Source: Gavia stellata (lineage: Eukaryota > Chordata > Aves > Gaviiformes > Gaviidae). From it: a stretch of DNA of 64,000 nucleotides. The stretch covers positions 11,839,001 through 11,903,000 of the forward strand of contig NC_082616.1 of NCBI RefSeq assembly GCF_030936135.1, written 5' to 3'. A program made the position numbers and the translations under genes. The stretch's first letter is position 1. Every line of letters starts with the position of its first letter. Below the pieces are notes generated by a model, which saw only the letters and a program-made list of their open reading frames with translations, ran no database searches and was not told the DNA's origin. Below are positions 27,401-39,400 of this stretch, one piece after another.

Positions 27401-30400
27401 ACAGTTAAGCTCATTGACTATAGCAGTGGCATAGAACATTAAATTAGTCCAAACATATTTACATAATCTTAATCCGTATAATCATTTCTATGCAAAAGTA
27501 GTACATGCAACTCTGCTATTTATCGTCTGTTTTGAATATTTTTATTTTTTTTTTAGTCCCTGGAAGTTCGAGCACATAAGTATTGGGTTTCTGTCTCTGC
27601 TGCTGAGGGATGATAGGATACTGCCTGTCCGTGCCATAAAATTCTTTGTGCAGTGTCTCAACCATGATGCAATTGTAGTTCGTAAGGTAAAAAGAACATA
27701 ATTGTATCTTTTTGTTTTGCAGCTCATTGGGGTTTAGATCAGATGTTTTGTGGTGTCTTGCTGCGATAAAGCGCAAAAATTGGGGTGTAGGTCCCTCCTC
27801 ACTCTTCCAGCTGTGAACGTTTACAAAAGTTCCTAATCCAAGATGACAGTCTTGGCAGTGCTGTAGCCATGACATACGGTGTAAAGTCTGTAAACTGTGA
27901 AAATGTGGAATGTACCAATTCATTCTTATTTATTTCAGAATTCTTTTGCAGATGTCTGTTTTTTCCATCTGCAGCTTATTACTTGAAGGGAGCTATCTAT
28001 GTGTTTTATTTGTACCCTTCATTCTGCTTGTCACCTCAGTGAGGCTTGAAACCGATGGCCAGGTCCTTTTTTTTTTTTTTTTTCCCTGAAAATGATTACT
28101 TGGGAGGTTTTTCTGGTCTATAAAGGCCACCCTTAAGCCATGTCCTGTATCCCCTGAAATGACTGAGATTTACTTCTTTATGGGAAGTATCAGCCACTGG
28201 GGTGACAAAGTTCACTGTGATGTTCACTGGCTTTTTAGGGCGCTGCGTAGCTGGCTTAAAATGTGCCTGTGACGAGATGATTAGACACATCCTTCTGGGA
28301 GTAAGTGTATGGAATAGATACATTAATGCCTGTTTCTCTCTTTTAGGTGGCCATCTCGGCTGTGGCTGGTATTCTTAAGCAGCTTAAGAGAACACACAAG
28401 AAAGTGCCCATCTGCCCTTATGAAATAAGTAGGTTTTATTTAATATAAGGAATGTAGTACTAACATTTATCCTAAAATTTTTTTAAAAGCCTATTTTTCT
28501 GGTTAACTTAACCATAGAATCACAAGCTTTTCATTTCTCTCTGGTTGTTAATGTCCTAAGCAAACAAAATAGGTAATACAATCGGTCATTTTTCAGGTTT
28601 TTTTGTGTTGTGTTTTTTTTTTTTACAGTGTTATCCTTGCAAGTGTGTATTAAGCTATTCACGTATTTGAAGTGAGTTAAAACTTCAGAGATATGGTCAT
28701 TCTCCTTTCAGAAAGCCTTATAATTTATGAGAATTATTTGTATATCTCTTTTTTATTCTTTTTTTAATCATTTCAAATGGCACATTATATAATTACTAAA
28801 GGAATGTCTTCTGTTGCTGTTACTGTTTCTTTTAAACTCCTAGGGCAAATCTCTGTACGGATTTGATTGGGGTGAGGGAGACATAAAAGCTCTTCAGAAT
28901 CTTTTAGTAAAAGTATGTCATAACATTTGCTGGGACTGTTAATGAACAAGTTTGATAGAGTATAAATTCCTCTTTAACCAGGTGGAAACCCCAAGCCTTC
29001 CAGCATTCAGGCTGGTGACAGACCAGATAACCAGTGGCTGCACTATGACAGTCAGAGTTTACCAAAGACTAAGGAAGCCTGGGAGTCGTGCTGTTTTGTG
29101 GAGAAAACACACTGGGGATATTATACCTGGCCTCAGTGAGTATCATTAAGCATTAAAACAAAATTGTGAGAGTCAGCAGGCAAAAACCTGTGGGAAGTTA
29201 AATAGTGTTTGTTAGGTTTAATTTTTTTAATTGAAACAAAAAATACAATTTATTTTGTCCTCTGTGCTCCTTGCTTGGTTTACCACTTCTGGGTGGGTTT
29301 TGTGGGGTTTTTTTTTGTTGCTTTTTAAAAATTATTTATTTCCTACCTGTTTCTCTTTGGGTTTTATGGGTACTATAGGCACATACTTCATATGGCTATT
29401 TAACTGCTAGTTTTAAAATGAAGTATGCCTGTTTGAATATTACATAATATGCAGAGTATTCTATCATTAACAATTCTGGATTGCTTGCTGTAGCAAAACC
29501 TTTATGATAACAGACTTAATTTTTTTGTTTAAATTTTCTTTTAAGTTTTGCTCTTTTGGAGTTGATGATAAATCCTATTTAACATAGAGAACACAGAAAA
29601 TAATCATAAGCTTTATTTTACTTTGAAATGTGTTACTATATATTTTTTTAATATTCAGAACTATGACAGTTTATGCTCCAGTTGAGCATCAACCAAAACT
29701 TGGACGAAGGAGAGATGAGCTGACAGAGGTAAGGGTTTCAGTGTGTTTCAGTTCTGTGGGTTTTTTTTAAAACTGCTTCTCCTCCTTTCTTCTTTTATTA
29801 TTGTCCACAGATTACTGTGGGGATCAAATTCCCTGCTCTCTTTTAACCTAAGTATTGCTTGCCATTTAGAGAGTGCTTACACAAAACGTGTGGAAACAGA
29901 TTTGTTTTGCTTGATTGCAAACCAAGATGGAGATTGAACTCAACTATGCAGTTTCATGGCTGTATGGACATAACCATGTTTTTAACAATCAATAAGTGAT
30001 AACTATTCTGAAACCTAGATCCCCACAAGACATTTTTAATCGTATTTTTCTACTTCATTTTCATACTTACTGTGTTAGCATACAAGAAGAAACTATTATT
30101 TTAATGTATTGCAGCTTCTCTGTCAGTGATCATGGAATAATTGTATTAATGAGCACTTTCTTGTTCCCTTTCAAATCTTCATCAGTTTAGAACAAGGTAA
30201 TTAATGACAGTGGGAATGACTACTTATAGGAGTTGTGCTAGTGAAAGGAAAGACAATCCAAAGTCATTAATGCAAATAAAAATCAAGAGTCTTGCAAAAC
30301 ATTAGCCAATATTCCCTATAAAATGAAGGGGGGAAATGGTTAATTGAGGCATGATTTTTGCCAAAAATAGAATTAAAATGAAAAATGGGACTTGGAAAGA

Positions 30401-33400
30401 TTGGGATATCACTGTGACAGTCAAGCACCTCATAGCTAATTCTTTTTTTTTTTCCTGTTACAGGCAGAACAAATTATATACGATCACTTTTCTGATCCCA
30501 AGTTTGTTGAGCAGTTAATAAAATTTTTGTCTTTAGAAGACAGAAAAGGAAAAGACAAATTTAATCCTCGCAGGTTTTGCCTCTTCAAGGTAACTGGAGT
30601 TCAATAACTAAATTGCCTTCATTTTGTAGATAATTATCAAAGCGTGGAAAAGCCACACACTACTTGGCTTATAACCCACTCTTGCAAAATGTTGCTTTTT
30701 AAAGGTATGCTGCAATGATTAATCCTATTAATCCTCTCTTCCAATTAACTACTTAAGGAAACATTTAGAATAACACAGAAGTACGTAGGACACTTGTATA
30801 TAATTCTGTTACAAAAGCAAAGTAATTTCACTTTCCGCATATTGAAATCTCAAGCGCTTCACTGTCTTACGTTCTTCTTATGAAGACAATGGTTTAGACG
30901 GATAATTACTGAAGACACTTTCACATCTTGTTTTACAGGGCCTTTTCAGAAACTTTGATGATGCCTTCTTGCCAGTTCTTCAGCCCCATTTAGAACAGCT
31001 AGTGGCAGACTCCCATGAAAGCACCCAGAGATGTGTAGCTGAAATTATAGCTGGCTTAATAAGAGGTTCTAAACACTGGACATTTGAGAAGGTACTGAAG
31101 TGGTGTTTTTGAGTGATTCTTGGAAGTTAAGGAATAAGTCTGAATTATTAAACAAATTTAAACCTATGAAGTTGAGGGCTTTTAATGTGTCACTTATGTC
31201 CAAGAAAGGACTAGAAAATGCTGCAACACTTAGTGCTTCATCGCCAAACTTTGAGCACAATTCATAGCTTGGTTTAGTGCCTGTATAATACTAGGTGTCA
31301 TAAAATGCTTCAAGATTAAAACTAGGAACAGTTTGCTGGTCAGGGGATAGCAAAACTGACATGGTTTGTAGTTTCCAGTTGGAATAAGTGCTTATGTCCA
31401 CTTCAGACTATTACATCTTTATTTAGTCTAGACCTAGCTGTCTAGATTATCTTTAAATTAATTTCTGTGCTGAAAAATAATTCTGGGAGAGTCAGTTCCT
31501 TAATAAAAAATAAAAAAGAAATTTAAAAATCTGGGGGGGAAGTCCTTGGCGTATACAAGACTGCTGTCCTACCAAAAGCAAAGTGTATGCAGTCTCTGAT
31601 ACAATTGTACTGAAATCACCGTGAAAATGGTGCACATGTAGTCCACAGTATTTCTAAACACCTTGTAAACAAAATTAAAATGATTCCTGAAATCTTAATT
31701 CTGATAGTATTTATTTCCTTTTATAAATATCATACGACAGCTGCTTCCAGAATCAGTATTGTTTTTCCATTATTTGGAAAAACGGAAGGATTTGGGTTCA
31801 CAGAGGTTAGATGACCATTTTGTCCTTAAATAGACAAATCTTTTTTTCTGCCTTTTTGCTGTTCAGGTGGAAAAACTTTGGAAGCTTCTCTGTCCATTGC
31901 TTCGAACAGCTTTATCCAACATTACAGTGGAAACGTATAATGATTGGGGCACATGCATAGCAACCTCCTGTGTAAGTACCCCCTTTGTAGTCTTGTAAAG
32001 CTGTATCCAGATGGTCAAGTTTTACAGGTAATATGTAAATAAGAGCTTTATGAACAGAGGTGTTTGGGTGTATTTTATCAGCTAAAACAGAGAACTGAAA
32101 ATACAGTATAAAAATAACATCCATTTAAAAATCTCATAGCTTTTTTGGATGTTTTATTCTCTTCTGCCCTTTGCAGACAAATACAGCATTTTAGAAAGGA
32201 AATAAAGCCTTAGTTTTCTTTAAATATTTTAGCAGAGCTGTATAAGGATAGTGGGTGATGTTAATGAGTATGCTTGCTATGTGTTCAACTTTTGTGGGAG
32301 TTTTTGAACTCAAATTACACATTCTTGCTTTAAAAGTGTGAAGCTTAGCCTTATGCTGTGAAAACTACATCTCAAGTTGTCTTCTAACAGACAGTAAGAT
32401 TTCTATACACTGGTGGACAAATTCAGCATAGTGTGTCAGCCATAACCCTGGCAATTTATTAGCAAAATTCAGGCATGATTATTCATATATGTCAAAAATG
32501 AAGCTAAAATTCCTTCTAGTCTTATAATTGTAATTACCAAATAATTAAAACTGCGTGTAGTTTCATTGGGTTTTCCTCCTATTGAGGTTCATTGTGTAAG
32601 GATATTTAACTTTGCACTTGCTTAATAGAATAAACCCAAGGGATGCAGAGAAAATCTCTGTCAAAACTTTGCTTGTTTATACATTATTTACATTTAAAAA
32701 AATCCCCGATTTGCTTATATCTCTGATACCCGTTTATTTTCAGGAGAGCAGAGATCCTAGGAAACTCCACTGGTTATTTGAATTGCTGTTGGAATCTCCA
32801 TTGAGTGGTGAAGGAGGATCATTTGTAGATGCATGGTAAAATTAATTTTAACTGATTTATTGTGGCTGAATAAAGAAGGAAATAAAGCAATGGATAAAAT
32901 GTATTGAGAGCATATTGTGCCAGCTGGCTTATAGAAGCAGGGAACAAAAGCACTTCTTTCCAATTAGCTTTCCCCACACAATGGCAGTTTCTTCATTATT
33001 ATTTTTTTATGTAATTAAATCTAGTTAAAAGAATGTGAAGGTTTGGAACTGGCATAGCAGCAGTACTTTGTTTCATTCTGTAATTTTTATCCATCTTTGC
33101 ATGCAATTCACACAAAGACATTTTCATGCATTGTCACACACAAAACATTCCAAAACAAGGCTTGGAGGGGACCGGGGAAGGGAGGAACAATTTTGTATGA
33201 CTAAAGATAAGCTGTTCTGATTCCTAGCCGACTTTACGTACTGCAAGGTGGCCTTGCACAGCAAGAATGGAGAGTACCGGAACTGTTGCATAGGCTGCTG
33301 AAGTACTTGGAACCTAAACTCACGCAGGTTTACAAAAACGTCCGAGAGAGAATAGGAAGGTCAGTGTTCTCTTCTGCAGTTCCTGGATTTTTTTTTCTCT

Positions 33401-36400
33401 TCATTTTCTTTGGGTAATTGAGTATCTAAATAATTACACTGAAGTGGTGACTGCTTATCTCTGTGCGTTAATATTGGTACTAGAAATTAGATAAATTATC
33501 ATTAACAGACTTGCTTCAGAAACTTCAGATGACTTCCCTGTTTTTGTCTTTCATTGTATATGGCCTGTTATGTTTATGTATGATATTTCTAAAGCTCTTA
33601 AAAAAACCCCCAACAAACACCCCCTGGGGAAAAAAAAAAAAAAAACAACAAACTCACAGAAAAAAACCCAACCAAAACCACACCACCACAAGCCAAATTT
33701 ACTCTGTCTAGGCCCTAATAAGCCAGGGAATCCTTTAGAGAGCATTTTAGTGACTGAAAAACTAGTTGCAGGTCTGTTCGGAGGAGAGGGGGTTTGTAGC
33801 TTAATGATTGTCTAATCCTGCTTGATTCAAATATCTACAAAGAGTATTTGAAAAACACTTGGTTTTAAATAACTTTGAAGATAAGAGGAAATTTTCTAGA
33901 AGTATTAAACTTCTAAGTTCAACAAATTGATCTCAGATCGCTTTTAGCTATGTTCTCTAGACGGTAGTCATGCTAACTGTATGTTCTTGCTTTCGTTGTT
34001 TGCTTTTTTAGTGTGTTGACCTACATATTCATGATAGATGTTTCCTTGCCAAATACTGCTGCAACTAAATCTCCTCGTGTCCATGAATTTACTACCCGGA
34101 TACTTGAACATCTTAAACCCCTCATGGAAGCAGATGAAGAAATTCAGAATCATGTTATGGAAGAGAATGGAGTTGGTGAACAAGATGAGCGAACTCAGGG
34201 CATTAAACTCTTGAAAACTAGTGAGTTAATGAGATAAAGAAATGGGGGGGTATTTTATGACACGATGATTGAGGTCTGCAAACTACACAGTTGCAGTACA
34301 CAATTTCACCTCTCAGATCTGTGCTGCAACAAGGTATTTGTTGTTTCAGGGTTGAGGTTTATAGAGTCACCTTTACAGGGTCAAACTACCAGTATAGGTC
34401 CACTCTAATGTGTGAAAATCTCCAGGGGAGTGTCTTGCAATAATTTGGTTTGGGATTATTACTACTTTTTATCTGCTTAATCAGTAATCATTTCTCTTTA
34501 TAAAAACAGTCCTGAAGTGGTTGATGGCAAGTGCAGGACGGTCCTTCTCTACAGCTGTCACAGAGCAACTCCAGCTTTTACCCTTATTTTTCAAGGTATG
34601 TGCTTTAATTGCTGCTTTATTAGTCATGTTTGATTAAAAAAGGCTTCTATGTATAAAGCAAAGTTATAAGGGACTTCTTAAATAAAACCAATAATGGTAG
34701 TAATAAACATGCATGCCGAGGAGGCCCAAACGGGGTTGGGTTTTTATGCTTATGTATATTTACAGCTGGTAATCTAGCCTGTTAAATGGTTTCCTGACCA
34801 TAATGATTTGTAGGTGAATGCCCTGTACATGTGTAATTTGGGGGGAAAAAAGTGTTTAATTCATGAGTGTATGTTGTTTCTGTTCTGATACTTATCTTTA
34901 GCTGTTTTCTTTTGTTCCATGATTATACAATTCTTTCTAAACGGTGGTACTTCTCCTGTTTTTCCTGGCATCTCTAATCCTTGTATTCTTTCATTAAGCT
35001 GGGTCATTCAGTGCTATATATCTGAAATAATACGTATTTGCATGCTCCAAAGCATATGTTTTACTTTATATAAACACCAGTCAATTATCCAACAATAATG
35101 TATGGGACCACAAAATAAAGGTTTATTTACGTGAAAGTGAACTTGAAATACTGATAAAGCTTTCTCTCAGTTTTGGATCTATATCTAAAATATTAAATTA
35201 ATTGGATTTGATACCAAAAGAATGGCAATGGGGAACCAAAGTCTTAACAGCACCCATTTAATCCTCCTTAAGAGCTTCAGACTAGCCATGCTGTTTAGAT
35301 AAGTAATATATGGTGCAAGGAACAAGGATCTCATGATTCTACTCACTTTTTTCCACAGCTGTTGCTGAGAATATTTTAGCATTATATTGATTGTTTTTCC
35401 TAGATAACTTAATCTTTCAGCATTATATTGATTGTGTTTTTCCTAGATAACTTTTCTTTCATGAGCTATAACAAGAAAGTTTCAGGATTTTGCTGTTAGC
35501 AGTGCTTATTTACTCACACTAGCCTTTTTTTTTGCCCCCCCCCCCCCCCCCCGATCTTGTTCTGTAGATTGCACCGGTAGAAAATGACAATAGCTATGAT
35601 GAGCTCAAAAGAGATGCTAAGATGTGTTTGTCGTTAATGTCTCAGGGTTTGCTGTATCCTCAGCAAGTGCCTTTGGTACTTCAGGTGCTAAAACAAGTGA
35701 GTATGGTCTAAATAACTCAAAGCTGCTTGTTATCTGATGCGCTCTCTGCTTTTTTTTTTTTTGTTAAAGGTTATACAATAGTTGTGATTTGAAGTGAATC
35801 CAATACTGATTTTCTTAGAGGTGAAAGTAAACAGTTTATTAGAAGTGTTTTAAAACTTTCTTAGAAACAGTAAATGTGTTTTGGTTTTGTTTTGTTTCCT
35901 ACTCCCAAACATTTAAACAACTTGTACCTTGATAAGAAATTGAATGCTATTTTAATAAATTAAAATTCAGTTCAGTAGTACATTAGTTTAAGCCAAACAT
36001 GTCTCCTCATGAGCATAACAATTCAAAATCCAGTTTCGAAGTGAGTTGTCATATAAAGAACTGCCCTTGAATGTCTGCCTTTTTGTAGTTTTACAGTGTA
36101 TTTATCAACTGCTACGGCTTTCTGAAAAACAACATAAATGAAAATGCACTCTTGAATTGAATGGTTCATTCTGTAAACCGTTTGTCATGCAAGAAATGCA
36201 TTTTTTTTCTGTAGTCATTCAAGACTGATCTACAGTAGTAAGATGACCTATTGCAAAATGTTGGTGTAAGCTGTACACGCAGCCAAAATAGTAACTGCAG
36301 TGTTGCAAGCCAGGCTGCACCCATGCCTGAAGGCTGCACCCATGCCTGAAGGCTGCACCCATGCCTGATGCTTTCAATAATTTGCACTTCCATAAGCATA

Positions 36401-39400
36401 TGGAGATGAAAGGAAAGGAACTTGAAAAAAATTTGCTTTCCAAATCCACTGTATAGAATAGATATATACTCAAGCAGAACGGAATTTCTGGTTTATTTAT
36501 ATCTGCCTTATGACTGATGTTGGAAGTTAGTCAAAGGGAGAAACTTGCCTACTTTGTCTTTTACAGTATTAGGTATCTGTTAAATTATAAGGTATCTGTT
36601 AAATAACAGTATGCTTTGGAAGTTAGGCTTGTAATAAATTATTATTTAAATAATAATTGTGTGCTTTGGAAATTGAAGAGTGTGTGAAACAAAAATATCT
36701 GAAAAAGGGGAGTTATTTGCAACTGGCCCCAAAAGCTTTTTCTTAAATATTGTTAGCTCTACGTCGGGTAGCTGCTTTCCTTCGCATTCTTCCTTTCTCA
36801 TACTTATTATTTATTTTTACTGTAGACAGCAAGAAGCAATTCTTGGCATGCTAGGTATACCATATTAACCTACCTCCAGACCATGGTGTTCTACAATCTC
36901 TTTATCTTTCTCAACAATGAAGAAGCAGTCAATGACATTAGATGGTTGGTTATAAAACTCCTAGAAGATGAACAGCTTGAGGCAAGTCATACCTTTTCTG
37001 AAATTCTTTGTTTCATATGACTGGTTTCTTGCCCTTGTCAAGTTTTATGAGAAAGCTACTGGTTGTAAATTAATATAGCAAGTATTTCTAGCTTAGCATT
37101 CTTTTTTTTTTTTAACTATAACTAGCTTTATAGGATTTATTTCTTTCATATTCCATTTTTTCTTTTAATATTCCATTCCAGGAAAACAGCTGTTTTAAAA
37201 ATCACTAATGAAGTATTTTCTGAAGTTCCATTGTTCCTACTTTTTCAACAGAATGGAACATTGCTTTGTTTCATTCTTGGCTTAAGTACAGCTGAAGTAG
37301 GGATATTACCATTTTACTATAAATATTAGCATGGATGTTGGTAGAAAATTCAACTTCCAACAAGGTAAAATGACTTCCTATGTGAAAACTGTATAAAACC
37401 ACTATTTATTACCCTATAGATCTGTTTCCCATTTAATCATATCAGCTTATTAATGACAAAAGTACTTTTTTTTAATACATCCAGCTCACTAAGGAAGTAT
37501 TTCTTAAGTTATAAGTAGATTTTCCTTAGTTTTGTGGAAGATGCATGCATTATAGGGCAGAATTTGTCTAGCAGGTGCTGTTACTGATGGTGTTACATGA
37601 TTCAAAAAGGTAATAGTTTGTAAGCTTACTTGTCAGTCTGACAAGTTTTCGTACGTCTCTTGAGCTCGTGATACTTCAGTATATACAAGTGGGAGGAGAT
37701 CACATCCAAACACTTGGCTGTGGTACATACATGCTGTTGAAGATCCGTGTATGAATACACAGTATGCTCTTAGAAGTGCTCTCAGGATCATAAGCTTGTT
37801 CTCAAAAAAAAAAAAAAGGTACCTGATGTGAGTCATTGAGTCTTGTCTGTCAGGCTTCCAAAGGCTGGGGGAAAATCACAGAAGTATTTTATTCTGTATC
37901 ACTAATTGACAGAACTGAAGGCTTGTATTAAATGATGTGAATTTAAGTATGTTTGATGTTCAAGCACAGTGAAGAATCTTTAGTGTTAACCTCTGGTCTG
38001 TTCCATTTACCCTGCGCCATCATTTTCACTGGTTTTTGTGCCGTTGGCAAATACCAGTGAAATTCTTCTTTTGGGTGGCTGGGTGCTGCTTTTCTTTCTG
38101 TAAGAAAGAGAAGATTCCGAAGTGTGATACCCTTCTGCCAAAACAAAGATCCTGGTTTAGGTCTTCCTGAAGCTACATTTAAAGCAGTAGTTATATCCGA
38201 GATGTGAAGCTTGCTTTTGTGAACACCAAATTGAAAATAATTTGAATGCACAAATTAAAATCTCTGGTTTAAAAGGTTTGACATTACAATCTCTATAAGT
38301 GCACGTAATACTTGAAGAACAGCACTTGGACTACTCACCTAACCATGCCAATTTCAGTCTTCAGATGAACTCTCATGTCTTTTATGTCACTATTTGCTAT
38401 AGCGAGCTGGAAAGCAAAAGCTGGCAATCCAAGATAAATTGTTTTCCACACCAGTCAGAACAGTTACCTCATCATCTCATGTAATTTTGAAAGTACCTTT
38501 TATTCGCTTCAATACAGTTTATCTAGTTCAATACAGTTTATCTAGTTATTTTAAATGTTCAAAAATTATTCTTCTGCACTACAGAGATGCAAATCAAAAG
38601 CTTATCTATGTTCATAACCACTTATGATCATGTTGTTGCCATGGAAGCTTTCACTTTTCTTTGAAAAGTAATCTTGTTCTTTCTTGATAATAATTGGCAA
38701 AGATGCAGTATCTTGCAGAGTAATTCGTATGTATTTTTTTAATGCTGGATTTTTAAGATGAGTGTGCTTTCAATAGAATCCCTAGCTTTAACTAGTATAA
38801 AGATAAAAACATGTCTTTACCCTGTGGAACTGACATCTTGGATCTTGGATTTAAAGATACTTTTTTTTTTTTTGGCTTACTTTGATACAAGGGTGCCAGA
38901 CCAAATGATCCTGTTCATCTTGTTCTTTGCTTTAATATACAGTTTATACTTCTAATACTGCTAGAATTCTCGAACTTCCTGGTGATTTCATATTTTTTCA
39001 TAAAATCATTGCAACAAACCTTGGCAAATGACCATGTCAGATGACCACTCAATGTCAAGTAGCAATGGGACTGCAATACAAAGTGAACGTGGGTCATAGG
39101 ACAGTCTGTCTTCTATTGAATGCAAATTTCAGGCATCCAACTTTAAGCATAGGTCTCAAGGATTGAAGAATGCTGTACTCAGAAGGAGAATTTCCCACAA
39201 AATACCATTTGAAAGTCAGAGGAGCTGTGGAGCTGATGGAGTACTACGAATGTAAGAGCTGATGTGACCCTGCATCTGATAAAGGGAAAAAGTATACAGT
39301 CCTGAAAAATATTGTCTCCGTGTACAGCAGTATCACCACCATTGACTATCACGTCTGATTTTTATGTCATATAGGCAGTGGGAGAGAGCTGCAGGAATGA

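Larger units (their letters stand above)
25496..30938 (+). other. PSME4 introns w18-w25 (between the exons)
   Basis: Eight GT-AG introns of 0.3-0.8 kb (25496-26217, 26355-26682, 26737-27556, 27687-28346, 28429-28981, 29136-29658, 29729-30463, 30590-30938). The only notable content is T homopolymers, for example about 28067-28083 and 28612-28624. No gene or mobile element is recognised. Confidence 0.85.
31092..34011 (+). other. PSME4 introns w26-w29 (between the exons)
   Basis: GT-AG introns 31092-31866, 31972-32743, 32836-33227 and 33360-34011. The last contains an A/C-rich simple tract at about 33599-33690, including a 16-A run. No other repeat or gene is recognised. Confidence 0.85.
34221..35567 (+). 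other. PSME4 introns w30-w31
   Basis: Introns 34221-34509 and 34596-35567, both GT-AG. The second carries a tandem duplication at 35379-35452 and an 18-C run immediately upstream of its acceptor. Confidence 0.88.

Noticed and set aside
27516-27923. 135-codon minus-strand frame over PSME4 exon w21
   Set aside because: Partly the reverse complement of a real exon, and the rest is intron. No protein-like character.
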